Shown: positions 1 to 12,169 of the stretch, one piece after another
Position numbering within the stretch: the first letter of the stretch is position 1
Layout of the letters: each line of letters begins with the position of its first letter
NCBI GenBank assembly: GCA_030765065.1
Contig: CM060990.1
Coordinates: 668,824,118 to 668,888,117, forward strand
Length of the DNA: 64,000 bases
Source of the DNA: Deroplatys truncata
Lineage: Eukaryota > Arthropoda > Insecta > Mantodea > Mantidae
Reading direction: 5' to 3'
Notes under the pieces: model-generated
The model's input: only the letters and a program-made list of their open reading frames with translations
The model's database searches: none
What the model was told of the DNA's origin: nothing
Translations under genes and position numbers: made by a program

Positions 1-149
1 TGAATGACATTTTCTAGTACCCGTTTTCACAAAGGGATAGTTAAATGAAATGTTAGGACGATAAAATCCACCCCTATTTGCTGTTGTGGATCTATTGTTG
101 TGCTTTTTTTTCTCGCAAGGGGCAGATGAGGATGTAAACACTGCAGCCA

Positions 150-330
150 GAGGCCTATTTTGCCGTATGGAACCTCCGGGAGTTCTTTTACGGCACTTGA
201 AAGAACCTCAGGCCTAATAAAGGGGCCCCTGAGCAAACGTAACGGTCTTTCACGCCCAATATAGAACGGTACGCTAAGGGCCACAGCAGCTAAAGAGCGT
301 CCAAAAATGAAACTACATTTTTTTGGGAGG
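150..330 (+). mobile_element. SINE family A, 3' body fragment
   Basis: This is the 3' part of a repeat seen again at 40786, 43405, 59199 and 62304. The shared landmarks are 'cggcac..gaaagaacctca', 'ctgagcaaa', 'ggtctttcacgcccaatatagaa' and 'cacagcagctaaagagcgtcc'. The tRNA-like head is missing, so it is a 5'-truncated copy. The minus-strand reading frame through it is a shadow shared by the other copies, not evidence for a gene. Confidence 0.75.
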
Positions 331-708
331 AAGGGATGAGATGAAAGATCCAAAGGGTGGTTGCCCGGACCAAGTAGTGGCAGGTGAGGATATTGAGAGG
401 TTCCTAAAGTTCACAGAAGGAAACACTCCTCTTGATAAACAGGTCCGAACTACCATGGTTTCGTACAAGAGGAGGAAGAAACATATATAGAGTGCATATC
501 CATCGCGCACACCGCCAAACTACCCAATCAAGCCCCGTACCCCGAAAGGTGATAGGAAATGAAATGATGGTAAATAAGGGGCCGAAAAATTGGTGGTATT
601 AGAAAAATCACCCCAACATTCGCCCGTTTACTTTGGTGTTAACACTTTTGGTTATTCAAAAAAGTGCTGATAAATTTTAACCAAAGGATGTATAATTAGG
701 AATATCAT

Positions 709-1446
709 GGAATTAATTGTTCTTTCACACAAGCCGTGTGTTGGACAGGGTTGGAAAGGTAGAATCAGATGACTGAAAAATTCAATGCCATAGCCGGGAT
801 TTGAACCTTGGATCTCCCGGTCTCCGTCCGGTTGCTCTAACCACTGAGCTACCATGTCAACATGCCGGCACGCCATTAAATTCTCCAGCTGACTCGCATT
901 TTTCCCTGTAAGCCACAAGGAGACGTCATACCCCAATGGCGACTTACATTCTTTGTAAGTACTTAAGTCCCGGGCTTTTAATTTGAACCACTATTAGGTC
1001 AATTAATTCTTTCACACAAGCCGTGTGTTGGACAGGGTTGGAAAGGTAGAATCAGATGACTGAAAAATTCAATGCCATAGCCGGGATTTGAACCGGATCT
1101 CCGTCCGGTTGCTCTAACCACTGAGCTACCATGTCAACATGCCGGCACGCCATTAAATTCTCCAGCTGACTCGCATTTTTCCCTGTAAGCCACAAGGAGA
1201 CGTCATACCCCAATGGCGACTTACATTCTTTGTAAGTACTTAAGTCCCGGGCTTTTAATCTGAACCACTATTAGGTCAATTAATTCTTTCACACAAGCCG
1301 TGTGTTGGACAGGGTTGGAAAGGTAGAATCCGACGACTGAAAAATTCAATGCCATAGCCGGGATTTGAACGACGGACCTCCCGGTCTCCGTCCAGTTGCT
1401 CTAACTACTGAGCTACCATGGCAACATGGCGGCACGCCATTAAATA
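709..1446 (-). mobile_element. Tandem array of three tRNA-like SINE units (family E)
   Basis: Three head-to-tail copies begin at 709, 1001 and 1278, giving spacings of about 290 and 277 bp. Copy 2 has lost about 12 bp near the B box; copy 3 stops near 1446. Each unit begins with an 'aattaatt..ctttcacacaag' segment. Each then carries a tRNA-like core read on the minus strand, with A box TAGCTCAGTGG and B box GGTTCAAATCC (about 787-860 in copy 1). A single dispersed copy lies at 55794-56125. The copies differ little, so the array formed by recent local duplication or unequal exchange. These are SINE heads and not functional tRNA genes, because the flanking bases form no acceptor stem. Confidence 0.85.
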
Positions 1447-2235
1447 TCATATATCATAATCCTATTTCCCTTAATAAACAAACTTAATTCTATGAAAGTA
1501 TATCAGTGAACGTAGAAGACATTTATCTACATACTGTAAAATTTTCAGTCTCTTATGTTGAATAGAGTCTGAAATGATTGGTCATGAATTTATTAGATAT
1601 AATATTGTTGAAATATGGCTTTTAACCTATCTTAAAAGTCACTATCATGAGCCGAGAACCAACTCTTAACTGTTTAGCTTCATCGACGGAAGCCCTTACT
1701 GTTAGGAATTTCCAAAGGTGATTAAAACATAAACTGCTTCTTTGTCCTGGTTTAGAGAGCTCAATGTATTCAGAGAAAAATGGGACGGTGTGTTTTAAAG
1801 GCATCGTTAAGTGATTATATTCTGTAGACACTGAGGAATTTAGAACTGAAAATGGTAGGAGCCATTTAGGTTATAATGGCTAACGGTTTTGAAGTAAGGG
1901 GCAACAACCTATAGCATAAGAAAGGCAAAATGATATAGTTTTAAATATTAGCACAGGAAAAAGTAGCATCTATGGTTTATTTTAGCAGACATTTCGATAG
2001 TTACAAGTGTTAGGTAATTACTGTAAACAATTCGGTTTAAGCCTCAATGCATTTTTGGAAAGAAATTAGGTTTAAACATTCAGAACATACAGATTCCAGC
2101 CCTGTGTCTTTGTCCCTTTCCAACTCAGCTATGATATTCTAATCCCCTAATAATGCTGCAGTCTTTTGGTATTTGATATTGTATGTCCTGAAAACATGCA
2201 ATCTTAATTCTACAAGATAACGTGAAATGCTAAGG
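1447..2235. other. AT-rich sequence, nothing recognised
   Basis: No reading frame, RNA gene or known repeat could be supported here. Only short chance frames occur on both strands. Confidence 0.5.
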
Positions 2236-3232
2236 TTATACAGGGTGTTCAAGAGATCGAACACTTATTCTTCAGGATGTAGGTTACGGAAGAAACGCAC
2301 ACAGTTTTAAAGTTATAAGTTTAAAAAGGTTAAAAACACTTTCGCATTTTCGTGCCATTCACTTTTCTAGCGAGGTTCATGACATTTGCACCTTAACGCG
2401 GTGAACTGCCCTTTATGGTTAGTTAAGACTCAACATGCACGAAATGAGAACTATTGTATTAAGAAAATAGGTTTTTAACAGTGGGCAGAGCTGAAGTTTG
2501 GTGAAACAGTTACAAATTCCTTGAAACTTTGGCTTCAATTACTATTACACGTTTCCTTCTCCAAGTCCTACAAATTGATTAAGGGGCACACGGTCTAATG
2601 ATGTGAAATTGCTTTCATCGAAGATAGTGTTTTTCTATCCACTTTCGCTCATGTTTTCATGCGTTGAAATTCTTGAGCTCCGTGCGTTTAGAATTTTTAT
2701 ACAAATTTTAATAATATTTAAATACAAATGCAAATGTAAATGCAATATAATCATGCTTGATAGTTGAATTTTAGCACTTAAATTACGTCCCTTCATTCCA
2801 TAGCATTTACTTAGAATGCAATTCTTGCAGCAGTTAAATATAACTCTTCCAGCGCAAGCAGCCATCTCACCATCAGTTGTTGATTGGTCTGATATGCACT
2901 ATCATATGTGACTAATTGGTCATCAGCTCGTAGAGGCTAGAGCTGAGAGTAATTAATTTTATTTTTACGTAAGTTTCTGTTCTTCACTATCGTCGAAAGA
3001 ATAGTATGCAATACATAGGCGTTAAACTTTGCAGAAACCCAGAAGTTAAAATACTCGACTTATTTTCAAACTACTTCGTTCTGTAGATGTGCACTTACCG
3101 TACTTGTATCACAATATATAATTATTTACACCACAACAAAGCATAACTAAGGAGTTTCAAGTACAGAGAAGTACAGTTTTCAAACCCCGTGTAATAAACA
3201 GGAACTTCCGCTTTAAGACATCCTGTGTATAC
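2236..3232. mobile_element. Possible DNA transposon remnant with weak inverted ends
   Basis: The left edge reads ATACAGGGTGTTCAAGAG. The right edge, read on the minus strand, is ATACACAGGATGTCTTAAAG. The two resemble each other as imperfect terminal inverted repeats. The CAGGGTG start recalls mariner-type ends. No transposase frame lies between them and the match may be chance. Confidence 0.25.
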
Positions 3233-3949
3233 TATTCAGATGTTTATGCTCAATGCGGGCTCTAAACTTAAATCTCAATATATATATTTTAATTTGGATT
3301 GTTTATTGTGGATGTTGTTATGATTTGTAAATAAAATCGTGTACGCAACTTGTGGAACGATGGTTTTTTTTTTATATTTACTCGCTATGCTAGTGATGAA
3401 AATATTTCTTCTCGTAACAGAATCCCACTGCAACCACAAGTTACGTAAATAACCGCATATTTTACTCGATTTTGATTCTTCGTAAACTTTTGCACATTAA
3501 ACATAATGCACATGTTACAGTTTGTAACCAATCTTGTTAAAATTGTCAGCAAAAACTACAAAAGAATACATCTAAAAATGTGGCATGTGATCGTTACTGT
3601 ACCTTTAAATTTTAGAAATAGCTATATTTAAAGTTTAAGACTTTGTTCTGAAACTACCAGAAGAGTAAAAAGGAAATCAATATTAGGTTTGTACATTAGT
3701 GTTTAAATAATAGGTTAATATATTTCATTTTTTAAAAATTATGCTTTCTCATCGTGAGGCGCAATCTATTAATTAACACACACTTAATGTTTTGGCACAG
3801 CATGTGAAAAAATTGGAAAACCTTTGCATAAATGCTTAAAGATTTATAAATTTCACTGTGGGTACCGTTAAATATAATTTGTTTTGCATTTCTCCGCAGA
3901 AATAATCATGTGGAGTTACTAAGCGAACGCTCTGTGTTTTGACAACTAT

Positions 3950-4493
3950 CAGCGGTGGCGGCGTCGGCGGTGATACTAGTATTAGGAGTACGAGAGTAGT
4001 GTTGCTGGTGGTAGTGGTGGTGATGTGTTGGTAGTGGTGATAATTACAGCAGTAGTGGTGGTGATATTAGTTGAAGTAACGATGGTGGTGTTAGTAGTAG
4101 TGGTGATAGTAATAGCAGTAGTGGTGTTGGTTGTTGCAGTTTTGATAGCAGTGCAGTGATGGTGGTGGTAATGTGATGGTAGAGATGGTGGTAGTAGTAG
4201 TAATAGTAGTAGCGGTGGTGATTATATATACGTATGTGTGTGTGTGTGTCTGTGTGTGTGTACCGTTTGTTAATGACGCTGTCAATTGTCAGGCGGTCAG
4301 TGCCACCGGTGTGCCGAATTTTCGTCACACAGGAGTTCTTTTACATGCTAGTAAATCTACTGACATAGGACTGTCGCTTTTAAGCACACCTAAAACCATC
4401 GGTATGGGCCGGATTTGAACCCTCTACCTGGGGATCAAAAGGCCAGCGTCTAACCAACTGAGCCACCCAAACCGACAGGTGGTGCTGGTGGTT

Positions 4494-4533
<40 letters not shown>

Positions 4534-6262
4534 AAGAGTGTGTGGTAGTTGTTCAAATAGTAATAGTGGTAAAATAGTGATAGTAGTGATAATAGTGGCG
4601 ATAGTAGTGGTATTAAGCGGTAGTTGTGACGATAATAGTACTAGTGGTGATGGTAACAATAGTGATACTACTAGTGTAGTGATGATGATAGTAGTAGTAG
4701 TAGTAGTAGTAGTAGGGGTGTTGGTGGTAAATGGTGATAGTAGTGGTAGTAGTTGAGTTTGTGGGTGGTGATAATAGGGGTAGTAGTAGTGGTGGTGGTG
4801 GTGGTAGTGGTGATATTAGTGTTAGTAATGATGATGGTACTTGTGGTCATAGTAGTAGTAGAGTAGTAGTAGTGGTAGTGGTGATGGTGGTGGTAGTAAT
4901 GGTGACGGTACTTGTAGTCATAGTAGTAGTAGAGTAGTGGTAGTGGTGGTGGTAGTAGTAGTAATATAGTAGTAGAGTAGTAGTAGTAGCAGAGTAGTAG
5001 TAATAGTAGTAGAGTAGTAGAGTAGTAGTAGTAGGGTAGTAGTAATAGTAGTAGGGTAGTAGTAATAGTAGTAGTAGTAGAGTAGGAGTAGAGCAGTAGT
5101 AGTAATAGTAGTAGTAGAGCAGTAGTAGTAGTAATAGTAGTAGTAGAGCAGTAGTAGTAATAGTAGGGTAGTAGTAATAGTAGTAGGAGTAGTAGTAGTA
5201 GAGAAGTAGTAGTACTAGTAGTAGAGCAGTAGTAGTAATAGTAGAGCAGTAGTAGAGCAGTAGTAGTAATAGTAGTAGTAGTAGAGCAGTAGTAGTAATA
5301 GTAGTAGTAGAGTAGTAGTAGTAATAGTAGTAGTAGAGCAGTAGCAGTAGTAGTAGTAGTAGAGCAGTAGTAGTAGAGTAGTAGTAGTAGAGCAGTAGTA
5401 GTAATAGTAGTAGTAGTAGAGCCGCAGTAGTAGTAGTAGAGCAGTAGTAGTAGAGCAGTAGTAGAGCAGTAGTAGTAGAGCAGTAGTAGTAGAGCAGTAG
5501 TAGTAATAGTAGTAGTAGAGCAGTAGTAGTAATAGTAGTAGAGCAGTAGTAGTAATAGTAGTAGTAGAGCAGTAGTAGTAGAGCAGTAGGGTAGTAGTAA
5601 TAGTAGTAGTAGAGTAGGAGTGGTAATAGTAGTAGTAGAGCAGTAGTAGTAATAGTAGTAGGGTAGTAGTAATAGTAGTAGGAGTAGTAGTAGTAGTAGT
5701 AGAGCAGTAGTAGTAGAGCAGTAGTAGTAATAGTAGTAGAGCAGTAGTAGTAATAGTAGGGTAGTAGGAGTAGTAGTAGTAGAGAAGTAGTAGTACTAGT
5801 AGTAGAGCAGTAATAGTAGTAGTAGAGCAGTAGTAGTAGAGTAGTAGTAGTAGAGCAGTAGTAGTAGTAGAGCAGTAGTAGTAGAGTAGTAGTAGTAGAG
5901 CAGTAGTAGTAATAGTAGTAGTAGTAGAGTAGGAGTAGTAGTAGAGTAGTAGAGTAGTAGTAGAGTAATAGTAGTAGTAGAGTAGTGGAGTAGTAGTAGA
6001 GTAGGAGTAGTAGTAGAGTAGTAGAGTAGGAGTAGTAGTAGAGTAGGAGTAGTAGAATAATAGAGTAGTAGTAGAGTAGTAGAGTTGTAGTAATAGTAGT
6101 AGTAGAGCAGTAGTAGTAGAGTAGTAGTAGTAATAGTAGTAGAGTAGTAGTAGAGTAGTAGAATAGTAGTAGAGTAGTAGTAGTAATAGTAGTAGTAGAG
6201 TAGGAGTAGTAGTAGAGTAGTAGAGTTGTAGTAATAGTAGTAGTAGAGTAGTAGTATAATAG
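3950..6262. repeat. 2.3-kb imperfect trinucleotide tract (TGG/TGA then TAG)
   Basis: Period-3 sequence runs almost without interruption. The left part (3950-5000) is rich in GTG/GTA/TGA triplets. The right part (about 4975-6255) is nearly pure TAG with recurring AGAG, AGC and ATA variants that form longer sub-patterns. A SINE sits inside at about 4240-4476. The long minus-strand frame here (5215-6309), which reads as Leu/Tyr/Ser/Thr runs, is a by-product of the triplet repeat. It is not a gene. Confidence 0.95.
4240..4476 (-). mobile_element. tRNA-derived SINE with (GT)n tail
   Basis: On the minus strand the head at about 4405-4476 has A box GTGGCTCAGTTGG and B box GGTTCAAATCC, both good polymerase III promoter matches. 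The body runs leftwards and ends in a (TG/AC)n tract at 4235-4262. Trinucleotide repeat flanks it on both sides, so it inserted into the repeat or its tail was expanded. No acceptor stem forms, so it is a SINE and not a tRNA gene. Confidence 0.75.
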
Positions 6263-6899
6263 TGTTTAATGTCCGGTTTAGTACGTGCGGCATGGCAGGC
6301 GTTGGGCACTGATCATACGTAAAATGAAATAATTGGGAAAGGAAATTAGCGAAGGCAACGTCCTAGGCCTAACTTTAAGGTACCCCCCGGCATTGACAAG
6401 TTATGAGAACTGAGCAAAACCTGGAAAAATCATGGTCAGGGAAAACTGTTCTGGTATAATTTGAATGGCACACCTTCTGTTTAGGACTCCGTGCCATAAC
6501 GATATCGGCTACTAGTGTCGGTTCAGGCTTTCGGGTGCAGATACAGATGTAATAGTTTAGTAACTGGCATTAGGACTGGATTTTGAAAGCTTAAATCACA
6601 AATGAAACATTGGTGTCATGGCTAGGAATCCAATAATCTTTCAAGGAGATACATAGATATATTAAAATTAATTTATAAATGTGCTTGTTATTTTAATACA
6701 ATTATGGCCATTTAAAATTAATAAAACGTTTCATTTTCTTCAAACGTTTGTAAATGCAACGAAGTCTTAGCTAGAACATACCCTCCTATGTATATGTTTA
6801 GTGCTAAGTTTACCCAAAATGTATCCTAGTGCTTATTTTTACCTCCTATATCACTTACCTATAATAAACGGAGGAAGTACTCTATTCTACCAAAAATTC
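6263..6899. other. No recognisable feature
   Basis: AT-rich, apparently single-copy sequence following the triplet tract. I see no coding or RNA signal. Confidence 0.5.
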
Positions 6900-7493
6900 T
6901 ATAACAATATTTCACCGTAAATACATGTTTTGTGGTACCCTAAATAATAGTTTTATAAAAATGCGTATTTGGGTGAGGGTATGTAAACATGACAATTCCA
7001 AAACTAATGTCGACATGTTAGACACATACAAAACTTGGTATTTAAGTTTAGTATATCCAAAGGATGCAACACCAAGATTTCCCCAAACCTCGCTTTACAA
7101 GGAAAGTTATTCGTTATATTTTGTTTTCTCAAAAACGTCTATAAGGATGTTCTTTAATGTACCATATGTTTAAGATATGTTAATGTCAAATAAAATAAAC
7201 ATAACGATTTTAAAGAATAGCCTATGAAGTTCTATTCATTCCGAATGAATTTTGTATAATTTTGTGTAACCATAAAAGGCAGACAAAAGCTTACTGCGCA
7301 AAAGTATAGATCTCGTTAAAATAAGTATCTACCTCCACATTAACTATTTCCGAGAAATTCATTTTTATTGGTTTATATTTTCTAACGGTTTATAGTGTTT
7401 TTAAGTAATACGTCGTTATACTTTGTTTTTCTCGGAGGCGTGCAAAGAGTAAAATTTCAAAGCCAGCATATAGCGATCCACTTTGAAACATTC
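6900..7493 (+). repeat. Dispersed repeat family I, copy 1
   Basis: This segment resembles parts of 37040-38190 and 62040-62860. Shared landmarks are 'attctgaatgattttgtataatt' (with changes), 'atttccgaga', 'tttctcg..g' and 'ggaatttcaaagcc..catagcgacc'. It ends exactly where the family-F LTR begins at 7494, so the LTR inserted into or beside it. Short frames inside it show no recognisable domain. The element class is unknown. Confidence 0.5.
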
Positions 7494-8303
7494 TGAGGCA
7501 GTATTTTTAACACTTGTATTATTTAAATTAAATTATATAATATGTAAATGCAATAATAGCCCACCTTAAAGCAATGTGTATGTAATAATTTTTAAAATGT
7601 ATGTAACAGTCATTTCATATGCTTATATTATTGTAAACATGCTTAATAATGTTATGTGAATGCATTACGTAGTTTAATAATGTAAGAGCTGTGAGAATAA
7701 TAAGTTTAACGTTGCTAACAATGAGGTAACCTTGAGGCAATAATGAGTTTAAGAGTTTAAATGCTACTAGTCATGAATATAGCAACAATAATGTAAATTT
7801 TGTGAAAGTTTAAAAATAGCCAATCAACAGCCAGAAAAAGCTTAAGTAAAATGCAGGTATTCTATTGGACTAGGATTAGCCAATCAGAGACTTGAAATAC
7901 AAAACGTTAAAAGTTTATACGGTTGAAATATGTTCAGTTGCCTGCAGACCTTGATAGTAACTGGATGGAATATGTGTTCTCTAAAGAAATATTACATATT
8001 TGTGTGAAACTAAAATTAAATATACGCGTTAACAAAGTGCAAGTATTAAATTAAAGAATCTCACAGCTCTTGATATCAGTTTAGTGCTATTTAATTTGTG
8101 TCAAGGATTAATAAAAAGAAGTAAATTAAAACTTAAAATCTGTGTAAGCCTACATTCTTGTTGCAATACACCCTGTCTAAGAGAAACGTGTCTCTAAAAC
8201 AATACTGACGCAGCCGAGGAAAAACAAGCATAAATAATATCTACAGAAAACCAATTTAATAACAAAGTTAATATTATTTTTTTAAACTTTGAGCGTAACA
8301 ACA
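7494..8303 (+). mobile_element. LTR-like repeat family F, copy 1
   Basis: It starts TGAGGCAGTATTTTTAACAC, the same start as the copies at 15301, 20658, 52450 and 61111. Conserved internal parts are a CCAAT cluster (AGCCAATCAAC, inverted CTATTGGA, AGCCAATCAGAG at about 7818-7890), an Inr-like TTCAGTTGCCTGCAG, AATAAA signals and 'gcctacattcttgt'. The 3' edge is less certain because this copy lacks the 'ggggcgaaggctaccgg' stretch found in the others. I infer an LTR from the TG start, the U3-like promoter layout and the primer-site-like leader that follows. No gag or pol is seen. Confidence 0.7.
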
Positions 8304-8480
8304 AAAATACAACTTCAAATCAGCTTCTCATACGTAGCAGCATACTACGTAACAAACATTCTACTTCAAATTGGTTTCGCAAGTGTGAGGATAATAAATA
8401 AACAGTAAAAAAAATATCTACTTCAATTTGGCTCCCATACGTGGGGCAGTAAAGCAAATATCTTCAAGTTTGATTATCGT
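8304..8480 (+). repeat. LTR leader with tandem primer-binding-site-like units
   Basis: Three related units follow the LTR. Each begins '(cta)cttcaaat(t)' and contains a degenerate form of GGCTCCCATACGTGGGGC, the clearest near 8430-8450. The units lie about 50 bp apart. Comparable units follow the LTR copies at 16170, 36538 and, on the minus strand, 45955-46116. Confidence 0.55.
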
Positions 8481-9119
8481 TTCAGGATTCTGCAGTCCCC
8501 TTGTAACCATAACGAAATGTATAATGAAACCATTTGTTGATTAATATGAAGTAGATAGTAGATAGTAGATAGTAGAATAGGTTTTGTAAGAATAGTTTGT
8601 GGAAGAATGCGTGGAGAAGGTAATGTGAATGTAACGCATTATATTTCCTTTCGGATGCACGCGACAGGCGATTTGGAAGTACACACTGTTATTATTTTCA
8701 CCTTGTCCCAGTAAACGCGGAAGGTTTTATTAGGTTTTGTCAGTTATCTAATTTCCTTTCCCCTATATAACCTTGTTACAGTTTTGACGTCGCACACATA
8801 GGCATTCCTGGCGCCAAAGTTTTACTAAATGATGAAGCAGGTCACTCAGCGGTTTCAACAGCGTCTATGCACGAGAAATCCATTAATTACAATGCAGGAG
8901 CGGAAGATGACGCGCTAACTCTATTGGCAAATGCAGACTGGTTTCACTGCAATAAGTTAAGTTACCTTATTAGTCTCAGTAGCATAAAGGCACGTCTGAT
9001 TTCATTTTTCTTGTTGTATAAACCTCGCAAAAGTTCCGAAAAGTACAAAAAGGATACGAGTTATCAGTAACGGCATGAAGTGATAGATTTACAAAAGAAA
9101 TATATAAATATGTATGTAA
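8481..9119. other. Unassigned sequence with a short TAGATAG tract
   Basis: A four-unit 'tagatag' repeat lies at about 8541-8575. The rest has no recognised element. A 67-codon frame at 8867-9070 has no features to support it as a gene. Confidence 0.45.
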
Positions 9120-9620
9120 ACAGGGTGGACCATTTAAGTTGAGACTGTACAATATCTCCAAAACTAAGCGTTGTAGAAAGAAATGCCTGTGATAAAATTT
9201 GCTTGATATTATCAGGGAAAGTAAATGCCATTATTCGTGTTTTGTTTGGAGGATGATGATGGTCATTTTAGGGTCAATTTTATTCTTTTAAGTGGGAACC
9301 TACATTTTGTATGTCGTTTTCTCATTAGAAAATGGTTTATAAAATGCTTATTTTGTGATGATAAATAAGGAAACAAAATAAAAAATGGATGGACCAACCA
9401 TTCATTGTGTTCTTCGTATACACTTTTCAGAATTTTCGTTGTTATTTATGTTGGTGTAAGAACAATTGCAAAGTGCTTTATGCAAATGTTGTTTAGTTTT
9501 TTATGAGGAGTGAGAAAACAACATAAAAAATGTAGGTTCCCATTTTAAAACATTAAATTGACCTTAAAATGACCATCACAACGTCCTCCAAATAAAACAC
9601 AACTAATGGCATTTACTTTA
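9120..9620. mobile_element. Foldback MITE family H, copy 1 (right end cut)
   Basis: The left arm starts ACAGGGTGGACCATTTAAG. Inverted counterparts of its inner part return at about 9520-9618 ('gtaggttcccatttt', 'gaccttaaaatgaccatcac', 'ctaatggcatttacttt'), giving long inverted arms around an AT-rich loop. Related copies are at 45315-45795 and, complete, at 47753-48100. The outermost right arm is missing. No transposase is encoded. Confidence 0.8.
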
Positions 9621-10780
9621 CACAAACATATATACTTATGTTACACTTTGCGTATCTTTGGCACGAAATTTTAGGCTGTCATAGAATACAGAAACTATAT
9701 TAATAATTTATGGGCCAAAATTAATGTACAGGGTTGACAATGGTAACTTAAATAAGCTTTAATTTTAAAACAAAATGTGGTGCTAATACTTAAATTAGTT
9801 ATATTCCGATTAACACTTTCACAGGTATCATGTTTTACTACTTCTAAAAAAAGAACATTATTTTATTTAATAACGTTAATCTGAATTAAGGTTAGTTTAG
9901 AGTAGAGTTCAAATTATGCAGGACGGGTTTGGTCAGACGTAAGATTCAGCTTTAATATTACAATTCTTAGTGATGAGCTCGTTTGAATAAAATGAAACTT
10001 GAAATTGAAATTTACTGTTTTCAACCCTTAATCATACACAGTATAAAATAGGCACTGTGCAATAACAAATAAAATAATACATGCATAAAAATAGGTAGTA
10101 ACATTAAAAAAATCTATACCACGTAACCAAAACAAGCCGTCTTTTGCAGTTTTGTTTCCCGAATACATAGGTGCAAAATAAGTTGCCGCATCACTGCTGT
10201 TCACAGGGGCAGTGCAGGTATAAAGCGAAATATCATTGAGGTAGCGCTGCTGTCTGCAGGTGTTTACGTGGTAGTTTTGTACTAAGTGTCGCGTGCTCGG
10301 CTGCAAACAGTTCCAGTCAGGTCATTCAGAAACAAGCAATGTTCACCAAAAACGAACATAGGGGTTTTTTTACGTATAGAAATAATATTAAGAAATGATG
10401 GATCATTCCAGGTAGAACGTAGGCCTCAGAGGCCCATACATCAAGTAGTATACCAAGGTGGGCATGTTTTTGCACATACTTATTATGAATAATGCACTAA
10501 TAGAGAATAATTTGATTCCATTGCACTTTTAAGGGTGCATAAATATAATAAAAATATAATTTCAATTAATATTTTTAACTTTTCGGCAACAATTGATGCC
10601 ATATATTTGTACTGACTGTAGATTAATTGTCGTGGAACTAAATGACTTAACACGTGTGAATTCTTTTAATGGTCAAATTGCTCATTAAATAACCGATACC
10701 CCCATACATATAGGTACTCTTACAACAGATCCTGGACATACCATGAAATGTTTTTGTTTAAAGACAATTTTCTGGAGCCC
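9621..10780. other. AT-rich sequence without a recognised feature
   Basis: Two overlapping opposite-strand frames (10028-10306 minus, 10286-10492 plus) are short. They lack any domain, splice context or repeat relation that I can see. Confidence 0.45.
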
Positions 10781-10850
10781 AGCCGGGAATCGAACCCGGA
10801 ACACTTCATATAGCATGCAGCTTCTCTACCGAATGATCTCTGGAACTAGT
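10781..10850 (-). mobile_element. tRNA-like SINE head, degenerate
   Basis: On the minus strand the B box and T-arm are intact: CCGGGTTCGATTCCCGG, a 5-bp stem with a 7-base loop. The D-arm region ('catTCGGTAGAGAAGC') is decayed. It shares 'CTGC.TGCT.TA.GA' and the T-arm with the tRNA-like segment at 38790-38862, so both come from one SINE family. It is too degenerate for a tRNA gene. Confidence 0.55.
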
Positions 10851-11071
10851 AATAGCAGTTAAAATGTTCATTTTCAAGCATTGTTCTTTCATTTAGCGGT
10901 CTCCTCTCTGTCAGTGTGGCGTCCCCTTTGCAATTCTGCTTAGGCAAACCTTTTGGCATCCGTGCTATCCGGTATAAACTAACTGCAACTAAAGACGGCT
11001 TGTGTGGGCCACCTGGTATGTGTAATTTATTTCGACATATCAATCATCCATGGTATAAATTGCTCGAGCCT

Positions 11072-12150
11072 TTAGCCATTTGGACACAAGTTTTTAAAAG
11101 AATTTGTGGACAATTCCCTAATAGATTCTGAGGATATTAAACATTTGGCTTTGAGGTATTTATAACTTCATTGTTTTAGCTAATCTATATTTATGTAAAT
11201 TCTGTCTTTTTTATAATTGGGATTATGTCAGCGTTCTGTAAATCCATGTCTGTTTTGTTTAACATATGTCAAATTGCTATAAATATAGAGTGAAGTGAAG
11301 GTCATAATTTGTAACTCTTTAAAACATTTCCACGTGAATCTTTTTGGAAAGCCCTTGAATACATCGTATTGCCTTTTTTCCCATACAAGGACTTTATCTA
11401 CAGAAGAAAAATTACTCCATAGTCTGATTTCATAATTGATAATTGAATGGGAAAAGGACATGCCATTATTAACATAGAACGTGATCAGTGATTTCTAACT
11501 TTCTTAATAGACACATAACTCTTGGGAATATTTTACAGATCAACTTATATGATTGATCCAGGTAAAGCTGATCTCCAAAAAAAACCCTAATAATTTAACA
11601 AACTTTGTTTGATTTTCAACAGATATAATTTCGGAATTTGGAGAGAAGATTATATCTTCAGTTTTAATTGAATTAATTCTGTGTTGGTTTGAAAGGAACC
11701 AGTCTTGAGCAGCTTCAGAAGAAATTTTTGGTTAGCTTTTACATTTATTATACTTTTCCCTGCTGTATTGAGAGTTGTGTTATCGCTATACAAGATATAA
11801 TGCGCGGGTAAATTTGCATCAAGTCATTTATAAAAACTATGAATAAAAGGGGGCTTAACACACCGCCTTGAAGTACCCCAGCAGGTCTTTCTTGAAAGTA
11901 GATAAAATTGTGTTTTATTCAACGTTTGTAAACGATTACTTAAATATGATTCCAATAAGTTTCTTTAAATGTTTATTGTACTATAAAACAAAGCTTTTGA
12001 TTAAAAATATATGATTATGCAGTCAAAGGCCTCTGTTAAAAAAATTAAAGTGGCTCCTGTAGGGCATATATTTTCAAAACCTATTAATACATAATTAACA
12101 AGTTGTTCTACAGCTTTTATTGTACAGCTTTTATTTTTAAATTAAATGTT
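11072..12150 (-). pseudogene. LINE reverse-transcriptase remnant (Jockey/CR1-like)
   Basis: Read on the minus strand from about 12150 down, pieces of a non-LTR reverse transcriptase appear in order. Motif A is 'AFDC' (near 12030), then 'SYLSNR', then the block LQGGVLSPLLF...INDL (near 11870-11830). The catalytic-box remnant is 'YSDNTT' where functional enzymes have YxDD, then 'AQDWF' and a C-terminal segment (11228-11461) with 'RLWSN', 'KRQYD' and 'FKELQIMT'. At least two frameshifts and several stops break it, and the second catalytic Asp is changed, so it is dead. The N-terminus and endonuclease are absent, as expected for a 5'-truncated LINE insertion. Assignment to the Jockey/CR1 group is by motif resemblance from memory. 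Confidence 0.85.
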
Positions 12151-12169
12151 GCTGTTAGTTCTATTGTAT

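Noticed and set aside
709-1446. CRISPR array
   Set aside because: Units are about 280 bp and fully homologous, with no short repeat and variable spacer pattern, and the DNA is eukaryotic.
5215-6309. 364-codon minus-strand frame, the longest in the window
   Set aside because: It is the antisense of an imperfect TAG triplet repeat and reads only Leu/Tyr/Ser/Thr runs. No start context or domain.
7494-8303. Family F as a TIR DNA transposon ending at 'aatactgacgca'
   Set aside because: That internal block inversely resembles the TGAGGCAGTATT start, but homology between copies runs about 200 bp further to a CA end, and the related G LTR has proven edges.
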